Below are positions 45,219 through 54,220 of a stretch of 64,000 nucleotides of DNA, one piece after another. The stretch is from positions 1,527,764 to 1,591,763 of the forward strand of contig NZ_LIPG01000001.1 of NCBI RefSeq assembly GCF_001905505.1, written 5' to 3'. This DNA is from Streptomyces sp. CB02058 (GTDB taxonomy: Bacteria; Actinomycetota; Actinomycetes; Streptomycetales; Streptomycetaceae). Position 1 is the stretch's first letter. The number at the start of each line of letters is the position of its first letter. A program made the position numbers and the translations under genes. Below the pieces are notes generated by a model. It did no database searches and was not told the DNA's origin. It saw nothing but the letters and a program-made list of their open reading frames with translations.

Positions 45219-46448
45219 ATGTTGCACCGGAAGACGGCCGTACTGACGGCGGCCACCGCCGCACTGGCCGCACTGGTGGCGCCGAACACGGCGTACGCCA
45301 CTCAGGGGCCGCCGGACGGGACGGGACCGGTCCTGGACGGCAGCGGCGAGTGCACCTTCCCGATGAAGAAGCAGTTCGAGGGCAGGCCCTGGTCGCTCCA
45401 GCGCGTCCTGCTCGACGAACTGTGGCAGGACACCAAGGGCAAGGGCGTACGGGTCGCGGTCATCGACACCGGAGTGGACGACGCCAACCCGCAGCTCAGG
45501 GAGGCGGTCGACACCTCCGCCGGGCGCAACCTCCTCAAGGGCGGCAGCGCCGACGGCACCACGGACGAGGTCGGCCACGGCACCAAGGTCGCGGGCATCA
45601 TCGCCGCCCGCCCCCGCAAGGGCACCGGATTCGTCGGGCTCGCCCCCGAGGCCACGATCATCCCGATCCGGCAGAACGACGAGAAGAACAGCGGCAAGGA
45701 CACCACGATGGCCACCGCGATCGACCACGCGATCGCCAAGGGCGCCCAGGTCATCAACATCTCCCAGGACACCACCAAGCCGCTGTCCGAGGACTCCGCG
45801 CTGGGCAGGGCCGTCGCCAGGGCACTCGCCAAGGACGTCGTCGTCGTCGCCTCCGCGGGCAACGACGGCATGGACGGCAAGCCGAAGCAGACCTATCCGG
45901 CGGCCTTCCCCGGGGTACTCGCCGTCGCCTCGTCCGACCGCAACAACGAACGCGCGCCCTTCTCCCAGGCCGGTGACTTCGTCGGCGTCGCGGCCCCGGG
46001 AGTCGACATCGTGTCCACGGTCCCGGGCAACGGCCAGTGCACCGACAACGGCACCAGCTTCTCGGCGCCCTACGTCGCGGGGGTCGCCGCCCTCCTGGTC
46101 GCGAAGTACCCGGACTGGAGCGCCGCCGAGATCGTCGCCCGGATCGAGCAGACCGCCGAACGCTCCATCAGGGGCCACGACGCCTTCGTCGGCTGGGGCG
46201 TCGTCGATCCCGTACGGGCGCTGGCCGGCGGCAAGGACGACACCCCGCTCGCGTCCCCGCGCCCGGACCCCGCACCCGCCAAGGCCCCCGCGCCCCGGCC
46301 GGCGTACCTCGCGATGTCCGAGACCTCGCAGGAGCGCAGCGAGCGCTACGCGACCTACGCGCTGGCGCTGGCGGCCGTCCTGGTCTGCGTCGTCGCCGGA
46401 ACGGCCACGGTCGTCCGTGATGTCCGACGACGACGCGGTTTGCGCTGA
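45219..46448 (+). CDS. mycP: Type VII secretion-associated serine protease (mycosin)
   Basis: 409 residues; subtilisin-fold (S8) protease on the outer face of the membrane. Signal peptide LTAATAALAALVAPNTAYA, then Asp in VAVIDTGVDD (D83), His in GHGTKVAGIIA (H120) and Ser in GTSFSAPYVAG (S280). A Pro/Ala linker (PLASPRPDPAPAKAPAPRP) leads to a C-terminal transmembrane helix with a basic RRRRGLR tail. ATG 45219 has GGGGGAGAGGAA upstream. Mycosins stabilise the ESX complex and process secreted substrates. Confidence 0.94.
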   Translation: MLHRKTAVLTAATAALAALVAPNTAYATQGPPDGTGPVLDGSGECTFPMKKQFEGRPWSLQRVLLDELWQDTKGKGVRVAVIDTGVDDANPQLREAVDTSAGRNLLKGGSADGTTDEVGHGTKVAGIIAARPRKGTGFVGLAPEATIIPIRQNDEKNSGKDTTMATAIDHAIAKGAQVINISQDTTKPLSEDSALGRAVARALAKDVVVVASAGNDGMDGKPKQTYPAAFPGVLAVASSDRNNERAPFSQAGDFVGVAAPGVDIVSTVPGNGQCTDNGTSFSAPYVAGVAALLVAKYPDWSAAEIVARIEQTAERSIRGHDAFVGWGVVDPVRALAGGKDDTPLASPRPDPAPAKAPAPRPAYLAMSETSQERSERYATYALALAAVLVCVVAGTATVVRDVRRRRGLR

Positions 46449-46674
46449 GAGGGCGTCCAGTGAAGTAGATCTCTCACCGTAAAGCGCAGTTGGGGAGAGA
46501 TGCCGATGTGGCTAGGGTGGTAGCAGACTTCACGTGTGTGACGGGGGAACGAGAAGTGGCAAAGTCCGATTCCGGTGTGTGTGGACACCGCCGGAGGCTT
46601 CCGGGACCCCGTGCAGCAACAAGCCTGTCCGCGGCCCGCGGACAGGCCCGGGAACTGAGAGATAGGACCTCCGG
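46449..46674 (+). promoter_or_regulatory. Leader of the esx pair, with a strong hairpin
   Basis: 226 bp upstream of the WXG100 genes. GCCTGTCCGC (46623-46632) pairs with GCGGACAGGC (46638-46647) around a GGCCC loop, 28 bases before the start codon. The region otherwise has no gene; the promoter of the esx pair should lie here. Confidence 0.55.
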
Positions 46675-47025
46675 ATGAGCAACACCGGTTCCGGTTTCGG
46701 GCTTGGCGACGATCCGATCGTCCAGGCCAAGAACAAGATCATCGAGACGTCCCAGGCGGTGTCCAAGCAGTCCCGCGAGCTGGCCGACATCCTGGCGACG
46801 GTCAGTGCGGGATGGACCGGTGTCGGTGCCGGGGGATTCACATCCGCACAGATCGTGATCAACGAGGACCACGACGACATCCGCCGGCTGCTGGGCGTCC
46901 TCCTCAACGGTGTGAGCCAGACGAAGAACCTCAGCAACGCCAACGACGACGAGGTCCGCGCGGCCTTCAACGCCGTGAAGGAGTCCGCCTCCTCGGGCAA
47001 CACCTCCGGGCTCAACAACCTCTGA
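46675..47025 (+). CDS. WXG100-family type VII secretion substrate (first of the pair)
   Basis: 116 residues, helical hairpin with the WXG turn W47-T-G49. Helix 1 is about 13-45 and helix 2 about 55-107. It lacks a C-terminal Y-x-x-x-D/E export signal and ends in a flexible SSGNTSGLNNL tail. It should pair with the protein encoded just downstream. AGGA lies before the ATG at 46675. Not every feature matches textbook ESAT-6 (it is slightly long), but context and motif are strong. Confidence 0.9.
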   Translation: MSNTGSGFGLGDDPIVQAKNKIIETSQAVSKQSRELADILATVSAGWTGVGAGGFTSAQIVINEDHDDIRRLLGVLLNGVSQTKNLSNANDDEVRAAFNAVKESASSGNTSGLNNL

Positions 47026-47076
47026 GCCGGCTCGCAGCACCCCGTTCGTACACGCTGAAAACCGAGGAGCAGACAG

Positions 47077-47385
47077 ATGTCCGGAGCAGATCCGAACACC
47101 AAGGTCAGGTACGAGAGCGTCCAGGAGATGGCGAACCGCATCCGCACGGTGTCGCGCAACATCATCAAGGACCTCGAGGAGATGGACGCGGCCCTGAAGG
47201 TCGTCACGGACACCTGGGACGGTGACGCCCACGCCGGGTACGTCAGCCTCCAGAAGCAGTACAAGGGCAAGGCCGACCACATGAAGGACCGGCTGGAGCA
47301 CGTCGCCAAGATCATCGAGAACGGCAAGGACAGCTACCGTTCCACCGACGTCAAGGCCTCGCGTCTGTTCACCGAGGCGTACTGA
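47077..47385 (+). CDS. WXG100-family type VII secretion substrate carrying the YxxxD signal
   Basis: 102 residues, helical hairpin with W47-D-G49 at the turn. The C-terminus has Y87-R-S-T-D91, matching the Y-x-x-x-D/E export motif of the CFP-10-type partner. GAGGAG lies 8 bases before the ATG. Together with the upstream WXG100 protein it should form the heterodimer recognised by EccC. A strong terminator follows. Confidence 0.92.
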   Translation: MSGADPNTKVRYESVQEMANRIRTVSRNIIKDLEEMDAALKVVTDTWDGDAHAGYVSLQKQYKGKADHMKDRLEHVAKIIENGKDSYRSTDVKASRLFTEAY

Positions 47386-47422
47386 CCTCGCGGCGCCGGG
47401 TCCCCCGGTGCCGGTCACGCAC

Positions 47423-47460
47423 GGAAGAGGGGCACGCCCACCGGGCCGTGCCCCTCTTCC
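47423..47460. terminator. Terminator between esx pair and DUF397 gene
   Basis: Perfect 14-bp stem GGAAGAGGGGCACG with a 10-base loop; serves both convergent units. Confidence 0.85.
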
Positions 47461-47514
47461 GCGTCCCGCGCGAGTCGGTCCGTCCCCGGCCGGTTCGGCG
47501 TCCGGCCGGTGACG

Positions 47515-47748
47515 CTACTTCAGGTCGAACTCGCCGTCCCGCGCGCCCAGTACGAAGGCGCGCCACTCGGCCTCCGTGTAGCGCAGCACGGTGTCCGGGT
47601 CCAAGGAGGACCGCATCGCCACGGCACCGCCCGGCAGATGCGCGATCTCGACCCGCTCCTCCGCCTCCTCCGTGCCGGGGGCGCTCAGCCACTCCGCCCC
47701 CGAGATGTCGAGTGCGTACAGCTCGTCCTTCTCCTGCTGCGTGCCCAT
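47515..47748 (-). CDS. DUF397 domain protein
   Basis: 77 residues. ISGAEWLSAPGTEEAEERVE and VAMRSSLDPDTVLRYTEAEW are the typical DUF397 pattern, ending in WRAFVLGARDGEFDLK. DUF397 genes are abundant in Streptomyces and usually accompany an XRE-type regulator gene; no such partner is next to it here. It is convergent with the esx pair and lies 111 bp beyond the eccC stop. A regulatory role is a guess. Confidence 0.8.
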   Translation of the reverse strand: MGTQQEKDELYALDISGAEWLSAPGTEEAEERVEIAHLPGGAVAMRSSLDPDTVLRYTEAEWRAFVLGARDGEFDLK

Positions 47749-47859
47749 CAGACGCCTTTCCGTGTGACGCGTCGATCCCTGTGTGATCCGCGCCGATTAT
47801 CCCCGGACCGCCGTACCCGGGGGGCGGGAACGGCGATCGTCGTGCACGGGGGCGTGCCT

Positions 47860-50800
47860 TCAGTGCTGCTCGGGGAGCCGCCCCGTCTGCACCAGCGGGG
47901 TCCCGCGCCTGCGCGACGCGAAGTACCCGCGCCCCTGCGGCATCGTGTGACCGCGTACCGAGCCGATCAGGTCGCCCTCGGAGGGATCGCCGGACAGCAC
48001 CACACCCTGCGCACCCAGCTCCTTGATGCGCTGCATGAAGCCCTCGTACATCGCACGCGAGGCACCGGCGGAGTTCCGCGCGATGATGAACCGGACCCCG
48101 GTGTCCCGGGCGAACGGCAGGTACTCCGCGAGCGGTGCCAGCGGGTTGCCCGCGTTGGTCGCCACCAGGTCGTAGTCGTCGACGATGATGAAGATCTGCG
48201 GCCCGGACCACCAGCTGCGGTCCCGCAGCTGCTGCGGAGTGACATCGGTCGGAGGCTGCCGGCGCGCGAACACCCCGGCCAGCGCCTCCATGTGCATCTG
48301 CATGGCGCTCGCCATCGGCGCGTACTCCAGCAGATGCTCCTCGGGAAGCGCACCCAGCAGAGCGCGGCGGTAGTCGCCGACGACGATCTTCGCCTCGTCG
48401 GGGGAGTAGCGCTCCCCGATCTGCTTGGCGATCAGCCGCAGCAGATTCGTCTTCCCGGACTCGCTCTCACCGAAGATCAGGAAGAACGGATCGGTCTCGA
48501 AGTCGACGAACACCGGTTCCAGCGAGGTCTCGTCGATACCGATCGCGATGCCCCGCTCGGGGAACTCGAAGCCCTTGGGCAGCTGGTCCGCCGGAAGCTT
48601 GCGCGGCAGCAGCCGCACGGCCGGCGCCACCGGGCCCGCCCAGTTCGACCGCACCGCCGCGACGAACGCCGCGGTGCCGTCGGAGAGGTCCGCGCCGCTG
48701 CTGACGGAGTCGACGCGCGGCAGGGCGCCCATGAAGTGGAGCTTCTGCGGGACCTGACCGCGGCCGGGCACCCCCGCCGGGACGTTCGCCGCGACCTTGC
48801 GGTCGAACTCGGAGTCCATGACGTCACCGAGGCGCAGTTCGAGCCGCCCGAGGATCTGGTCCTTCAGCGCCGCCCGGACCTCCATGTAGCGCGCCGCCGT
48901 GATCACGACGTGCACGCCGTATCCGAGACCGCGCGCGGCGATCTCCGTGACGACCTGCTCCAGCCCCTCGTACTCGCCGCGGAAGCCGCCCCAGCCGTCG
49001 ATGACCAGGAACACGTCCCCCCACGCCTCGCCGGGCAGCTCGCCCTGCGCGCGCTTGCGGCGGTAGGTGGCGATGGAGTCGATGGAGTGCGCGCGGAAGA
49101 ACTCCTCGCGCCGGTTGAGGACACCCCCGACCTCGGCGACCGTCCGCCGCACCCGCTCGGGGTCGAGACGCGAGGCCATCCCGCCGACGTGCGGCAGGTC
49201 CGCCAGCGAGACGAGACCGCCACCGCCGAAGTCCAGTCCGTAGAACTGCACCTCGTGCGGGGTGTGGGTGAGGGCGAACGAGGAGATCAGCGTCCGGACC
49301 AGGGTCGACTTGCCGGACTGGGGACCACCCACGACCAGCATGTGCCCGGCCGCACCCGAGAAGTCCCGGTACAGCACCTCGCGCCGCTGCTCGAAGGGCT
49401 TGTCGATCAGGCCGAGCGGCACCGTGAGACCACCGGGCCTGGTGTACTCCGTCGCCGTGAACCCCCGGTCCGCGGTCGGTGCGAGCCCCGGCAGCAGCTG
49501 GTCCAGCGTCGGCGCCTGGTCCAGCGGCGGCAGCCACACCTGGTGGGCGGGCACGCCCTGCCCCTCCAGGCGCCGCACGATCACATCGAGCACCGTGTCG
49601 GCGAGCGCGTCGTCGTCGGCCGCGGCCCGGGCCGCGAGATGCGCGGGATCGGGCGCCGCGTACACCACCGGCACCGGAGCGGCGCTGAACACCGCGGGCC
49701 GCCGCTCGATCGGCAGCCGGCCCACCGACAGATCGGGGCCGCCCGTGCGGTAGGTCCCCGAGACGTACGCCGCCTTGAAGCGGGTCATCTCGTCCGTACC
49801 GAACTTCAGATAGCCGGAACCCGGCACCGACGGCAGGTGGTACGCGTCCGGCACACCCAGCGCCGTACGCGACTCGGCCGCCGAGAAGGTCCGCAGACCG
49901 ATCCGGTACGAGAGGTAGGTGTCCAGGCCGCGCAGCTTGCCCTCCTCCAGGCGCTGCGAAGCCAGCAGCAGATGTACACCCAGCGAACGGCCGATACGGC
50001 CGATCTGGATGAACATCTCGATGAAGTCCGGCTTGGCGGTGAGGAGTTCGGAGAACTCGTCGATCACCAGCACCAGCGAGGCCAGCGGCTCCAGCGCCGC
50101 GCCCGCCGCCCTGGCCTTCTCGTAGTCGTGGATGTTGGCGTAGTTGCCCGCCGAGCGCAGCAGCTCCTGCCTGCGCTGGAGCTCGCCGCGGATCGCGTCG
50201 CCCATGCGGTCGACCAGGGTGAGGTCGTCCGCGAGGTTCGTGATGACCGCCGCCACGTGCGGCATGTGCGACATCCCCGCGAACGTCGCGCCGCCCTTGA
50301 AGTCGGCGAGCACGAAGTTCAGCGTCTCCGACGAGTGCGTGACCGCGAGCCCGAGCACCAGCGTCCGCAGCAGCTCCGACTTGCCCGAACCCGTCGCCCC
50401 GACACACAGCCCGTGCGGGCCCATGCCCTCCTGCGCCGCCTCCTTCAGGTCCAGCATCACCGGCTGGCCGTCCTCGCCGACACCGATCGGCACCCGGAGC
50501 CGCTCCGACACCGACCGGGGCCGCCAGGTGCGCGCCACGTCGACCGAGCCCGCGTCCCCGAGATTCAGCAGATCGGTGAAGTCCAGATTGGCCAGCAGCG
50601 GTTCGTCGTCGTCGCCCCCGCCCATGCGCAGCGGCGCGAGCTGCCGGGCCAGCGCCTCGGCGGCCTCCGGCGACATCGTGTCCGGCACGCCCTCGTACGC
50701 GAGCCCGCCACCGGACTCCAGACGCAGCAGCCCCGGCCGCACCACCACGGACAGACCGCCGCGCAGCTCGTCCAGCTCGCCGGACACCACCTCGACGATC

Positions 50801-51816
50801 GTCACGCCCTGGAGCCCCTCGGCCGCCGCGAACAGCGAGTCCGGCGGCACCATCCCGCCGTCCAGGACCACCACGACGTGCGGCTGGTCGAGCACGGGCT
50901 GGCTCTCCCGGCCGAACCGGGGCCTGCCCTCCAGCCGGCCCGCCAGCAGCGCCTCCAGCTCGCCCAGGTCGTCGCCGAACAGCCGCTTCGTACCGGCCCC
51001 GTCGACCTGCCCGGGCACCTGCGCGTGCGGCAGCCACTTCGCCCAGTCCCAGCGCGCCACCGCGTGCGGAGCCGCCACCACGGCGACCACCAGGTCCTCG
51101 GGGGAGTGCAGCGTCACCAGCTGCGCCACCAGGGAACGCGCGGTGGACTGCGCGGACTCCGGCCGGCCCGAGACCGTCACGTGGTAGAAGGCCCGCATCG
51201 AGACCGCCATCGGCAGCCCGTCCAACGACCCGTGCACCGCCAGGAACTGCTGCATCGCCCCCGCGCACATCGGCTCCAGCTCGTCCACCGGAGCCGTGTC
51301 CGGGGCGATCAGCGGGGTCGACAGCTGCTGCGCGCCGAGCCCCAGCCGCACCTGGGCGAAGTCCTTGTCGCCGACGCGCCGCTCCCACACCCGGCTGCCC
51401 TCGGCCACCACCGACCACAACTGCTCGGGAGCGGGGTGCAGATAGAGCTGGACATCGCGCTGGGCACGGGCCGTCCGGCGCACCGTCCGCCGCGTCTGGG
51501 CGAGGTACTTCAGGTAGTCACGTCGGACATCGCCCATTTGCCCTTGCGTACCGCGACGGTGCCGGACGAGCTGGGCGACCACCATGCCGACGGTCGAGAC
51601 CAGCATCAGGACACCCATGATCCGCATGAACGGAGGCGCCTGCGGAGAGAAGAAGAAGACCACCGACGAACCCATGCCGAGCACCGGCAGGATCTGCATC
51701 AGCATGCCCTCCTGCTGCCCGCGCGGCAGTTCGGGAGGAGCCTCCAAAGTCAACTCGTCAGAGGGCACTTCCGGCGGCAGAGACCGCGGAGGTCGTTTCA
51801 CGACGATCTGGCTCAC
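47860..51816 (-). CDS. eccC: Type VII secretion ATPase EccC (fused EccCa/EccCb form)
   Basis: 1318 residues. Two N-terminal transmembrane helices (about 38-85, with FMRIMGVLMLVSTVGMVVAQ) anchor the motor. Three FtsK/SpoIIIE-type ATPase domains follow, each with an intact P-loop: GATGSGKS (K479), GGPQSGKS (K836) and GESESGKT (K1122), and Walker B strands LVLVIDEFSEL, DVFLVIDGWGGF and IFIIVDDYDLV. In mycobacteria the chain is often split in two; here it is one polypeptide. EccC recognises the WXG100 substrates and powers export. Confidence 0.95.
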   Translation of the reverse strand: MSQIVVKRPPRSLPPEVPSDELTLEAPPELPRGQQEGMLMQILPVLGMGSSVVFFFSPQAPPFMRIMGVLMLVSTVGMVVAQLVRHRRGTQGQMGDVRRDYLKYLAQTRRTVRRTARAQRDVQLYLHPAPEQLWSVVAEGSRVWERRVGDKDFAQVRLGLGAQQLSTPLIAPDTAPVDELEPMCAGAMQQFLAVHGSLDGLPMAVSMRAFYHVTVSGRPESAQSTARSLVAQLVTLHSPEDLVVAVVAAPHAVARWDWAKWLPHAQVPGQVDGAGTKRLFGDDLGELEALLAGRLEGRPRFGRESQPVLDQPHVVVVLDGGMVPPDSLFAAAEGLQGVTIVEVVSGELDELRGGLSVVVRPGLLRLESGGGLAYEGVPDTMSPEAAEALARQLAPLRMGGGDDDEPLLANLDFTDLLNLGDAGSVDVARTWRPRSVSERLRVPIGVGEDGQPVMLDLKEAAQEGMGPHGLCVGATGSGKSELLRTLVLGLAVTHSSETLNFVLADFKGGATFAGMSHMPHVAAVITNLADDLTLVDRMGDAIRGELQRRQELLRSAGNYANIHDYEKARAAGAALEPLASLVLVIDEFSELLTAKPDFIEMFIQIGRIGRSLGVHLLLASQRLEEGKLRGLDTYLSYRIGLRTFSAAESRTALGVPDAYHLPSVPGSGYLKFGTDEMTRFKAAYVSGTYRTGGPDLSVGRLPIERRPAVFSAAPVPVVYAAPDPAHLAARAAADDDALADTVLDVIVRRLEGQGVPAHQVWLPPLDQAPTLDQLLPGLAPTADRGFTATEYTRPGGLTVPLGLIDKPFEQRREVLYRDFSGAAGHMLVVGGPQSGKSTLVRTLISSFALTHTPHEVQFYGLDFGGGGLVSLADLPHVGGMASRLDPERVRRTVAEVGGVLNRREEFFRAHSIDSIATYRRKRAQGELPGEAWGDVFLVIDGWGGFRGEYEGLEQVVTEIAARGLGYGVHVVITAARYMEVRAALKDQILGRLELRLGDVMDSEFDRKVAANVPAGVPGRGQVPQKLHFMGALPRVDSVSSGADLSDGTAAFVAAVRSNWAGPVAPAVRLLPRKLPADQLPKGFEFPERGIAIGIDETSLEPVFVDFETDPFFLIFGESESGKTNLLRLIAKQIGERYSPDEAKIVVGDYRRALLGALPEEHLLEYAPMASAMQMHMEALAGVFARRQPPTDVTPQQLRDRSWWSGPQIFIIVDDYDLVATNAGNPLAPLAEYLPFARDTGVRFIIARNSAGASRAMYEGFMQRIKELGAQGVVLSGDPSEGDLIGSVRGHTMPQGRGYFASRRRGTPLVQTGRLPEQH

Positions 51817-51999
51817 CGGAACATCAATCCCTCAATACGGACGGGCGGAAGGCCGGTCGCTCCGCACCGACGCCCCCGTGGCTGCGTTTGCTGCGGACTC
51901 GGATCCGCGCGACGGTGATCCTACTTGCAGATCACCTTCCCCCCTCCCGGTAGGGTGGCGCCGCACTGTGCGCAACCGCGAATCAGGGGGACCAGACAC
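51817..51999. promoter_or_regulatory. Divergent promoter region eccC / eccD
   Basis: 183 bp between divergent genes. On the plus strand a TAGGGT -10-like box at 51951-51956 and TTGCAG at 51925-51930 are candidates for eccD, although the 20-base spacing is long. Confidence 0.45.
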
Positions 52000-53481
52000 G
52001 TGAGTACGACCGCAGCGACGGGCTTCTGCCGCGTCACCGTCGTGGCACCCGACAGCCGGATCGACGTCGCCCTCCCGGAAGACATCGCCGTCGCCGACGT
52101 CTACCCCGAGATCCTGCGTCTCACGGGCCAGACCCAGGCCGCCGGAGCACCCACCGGCTATCACCTCGTACGCCGTGACGGCACCGTCCTGGACGGCGCC
52201 CGCACCCTCTCCGCGCAGCAGGTCCTCGACGGCGAACTCCTCAGCCTGCGCCCGTTCGCACAGTCGCTGCCGCCCGCCGTCTTCGACGACGTCTCGGACG
52301 CCGTCGCCTCCGCCGTCACCCGCGACCGCCACCTGTGGAGCGACGAACTCCTGCGCGGCGCCGGTCTGGTGGGCGGCGTACTGCTGCTCGTCCTGATGGG
52401 CTTCGTGCTCTGGTTCGCCGACCCCGTACGCCACGACATGCACAGCCTGCCCGGCATCATCGCCGGATCCGCGGGACTCCTGCTGACCGCCTTCGCGGGA
52501 GTGCGCGCCCGGGTCTACGCCGACCGCGCGACCGCCGTCGCCCTCGGACTCGGCGCACTGCCCCTCGTCCTCATCGCGGGCTCCGGCATCATCGGCCCCG
52601 ACGCGGGCCAGGGCCCCGGCCGGCTGCAGTTCCTGCTCGGCTGCGTCGCGGTCCTCCTGGCCTCCGTCGTCCTGGTCGCCCTCACCCCCAGCGGTGACGC
52701 GCCCTTCGTGGCGGCGACCTTCCTCGCCACCGTCGGCACCCTCGCCACCTTCGTGGCGATCCTCACCGAGGCCACCGCCACCGAGACCGCCGCGGTCTGC
52801 GCCGTCGTAGCCCTCGGCCTCGTCGCCTTCCTGCCCGGCCTCTCGGCCCGCTTCGCCCGGCTGCCCATCGGCTACGCCTCCCCGCGCACCGCCCCTGCCG
52901 GGTACGACGACTCCTTCACCGAGCCGGGCTCCACGCCCGAGGCCGACGGCGAGCCCGTCGACGCCGACCGCATCGCGGCCCAGGCCCGCCGCGGCCACGA
53001 GATGCTGCTGGGCCTCGTCGGCGGCTGCTCCGCGGTCGTCGTCGGCTCCGCCGCGGTCCTCGGCTTCTCGGACAGCATCTGGGGCCAGGTGCTCGCCCTC
53101 GCCGCCGGACTCTCGATGCTCCTGCGCGCCCGCCTCTTCCGCTACACATCCCAGGTCGCCTGTGTGCTGGTCGCCGGGATCGGCGCCGTCGCCCTGCTGG
53201 TCCTCGGCCTCTCGCTCAACCCGCCGACCGACCTGCTCTACGACCTGGTGCGCTACGGCGACCGCGGTTCCCTGGACATCCGTACGATCTGGCTCTCCGC
53301 GGCCGTCGCCGCGGGCGCCGCCCTGCTCACCGCGATCGGCCTCGTCATCCCCCGTAAGGGACTGTCCCCCTTCTGGGGCAGGCTCCTCGACCTCACGGAG
53401 AGCGCCCTGCTGCTCTCCCTGGTCCCGCTCTGCCTCGCCGTGCTCGACGTCTTCGCCCGCGCCAGGGCCATGACCAGCTGA
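52000..53481 (+). CDS. eccD: Type VII secretion integral membrane protein EccD
   Basis: 493 residues from GTG 52000 with CAGGGGG 9 bases upstream. An N-terminal ubiquitin-like (YukD) domain of about 90 residues (CRVTVVAPDSRIDVALPEDI) is followed by about eleven transmembrane helices, the usual EccD architecture forming the ESX channel. Family stretches LHPE-like TGYHLVRRDG and LFRYTSQVACVLVAGIGAVA are visible. It closes the secretion locus and lies directly before the rpsO promoter. Confidence 0.93.
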   Translation: MSTTAATGFCRVTVVAPDSRIDVALPEDIAVADVYPEILRLTGQTQAAGAPTGYHLVRRDGTVLDGARTLSAQQVLDGELLSLRPFAQSLPPAVFDDVSDAVASAVTRDRHLWSDELLRGAGLVGGVLLLVLMGFVLWFADPVRHDMHSLPGIIAGSAGLLLTAFAGVRARVYADRATAVALGLGALPLVLIAGSGIIGPDAGQGPGRLQFLLGCVAVLLASVVLVALTPSGDAPFVAATFLATVGTLATFVAILTEATATETAAVCAVVALGLVAFLPGLSARFARLPIGYASPRTAPAGYDDSFTEPGSTPEADGEPVDADRIAAQARRGHEMLLGLVGGCSAVVVGSAAVLGFSDSIWGQVLALAAGLSMLLRARLFRYTSQVACVLVAGIGAVALLVLGLSLNPPTDLLYDLVRYGDRGSLDIRTIWLSAAVAAGAALLTAIGLVIPRKGLSPFWGRLLDLTESALLLSLVPLCLAVLDVFARARAMTS

Positions 53482-53510
53482 CGGCTGTCGGAGCCGCTCC
53501 GGGCGGCTGG

Positions 53511-53516
53511 TACTCT
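53511..53516 (+). promoter_or_regulatory. -10 element of the rpsO promoter
   Basis: TACTCT is a good -10 hexamer about 140 bases before rpsO and 30 after eccD; no clear -35. The intervening leader is long for a ribosomal protein gene. Confidence 0.45.
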
Positions 53517-53657
53517 GACTGGTGGCCGTTTGTGTACGCGCCTCCGGGTCTTCCTGGGGGCTGCGCTCATCGGACCTTCGCCTCCGAGTCATGGAAGCTC
53601 CCCTGAGATCAAGACCAGGGGCACTCGTGGGCGCATCGAACATCAAGAGGAGTACGC

Positions 53658-53948
53658 GTGCCGCTCGACGCCGCTACGAAGAAGCAGATCATGTCCGAGT
53701 TCGCCCAGAAGGAGGGTGACACCGGATCCCCCGAGGTCCAGGTCGCCATGCTCTCCCGCCGGATCTCGGACCTGACGGAGCACCTCAAGACGCACAAGCA
53801 CGACCACCACTCCCGTCGGGGTCTGCTGATCCTCGTCGGCCAGCGTCGCCGTCTTCTGCAGTACCTGGCCAAGAAGGACATCCAGCGCTTCCGTGCGCTC
53901 GTCGACCGCCTCGGCATCCGCCGCGGTGCGGCCGGCGGCGCCAAGTAA
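53658..53948 (+). CDS. rpsO: 30S ribosomal protein S15
   Basis: 96 residues from GTG 53658, with AAGAGGAG 7 bases upstream. The S15 signature is complete: [40 protein letters not shown] and the basic [18 protein letters not shown] helix. It binds 16S rRNA early in 30S assembly. It is followed by a hairpin and pnp, the conserved rpsO-pnp arrangement. Confidence 0.97.
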   Translation: MPLDAATKKQIMSEFAQKEGDTGSPEVQVAMLSRRISDLTEHLKTHKHDHHSRRGLLILVGQRRRLLQYLAKKDIQRFRALVDRLGIRRGAAGGAK

Positions 53949-53960
53949 GGACGCTGTGGG

Positions 53961-53997
53961 AGGGAGCGGCACCCCGGGTTCCAGGGGGCCGCTCCCT
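53961..53997 (+). terminator. rpsO-pnp intergenic hairpin
   Basis: AGGGAGCGGC pairs with GCCGCTCCCT, extending inward through four more G-C pairs with one bulged A. It is 12 bases after rpsO and is followed by TTT. In Streptomyces the rpsO-pnp intergenic hairpin is reported as an RNase III processing site; partial termination is also possible. Confidence 0.8.
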
Positions 53998-54220
53998 TTG
54001 CTGTACGTGCGCGACCCGGGTTCCGCTCAGTAACCTGGAGGCACGACAAAAGAACGAGGAGAAGCGCCCCACGGCCGCCGCCGGTCCTCGGTAGTGGCGC
54101 CCGGGGCAACGCCCGGGGGCTTCGATCGAAGACCGGCCCGCACACACGGTGCGCTTCTCCGCACCGTCCTCCGCCACACGGGCGGGAGGACGAAAGACGA
54201 CGAGTATGGAGAAATCACTA

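Noticed and set aside
47509..51918. 1469-residue plus-strand frame opposite eccC
   Set aside because: Arg/His/Gln-rich shadow without motifs; the minus strand encodes intact three-domain EccC.
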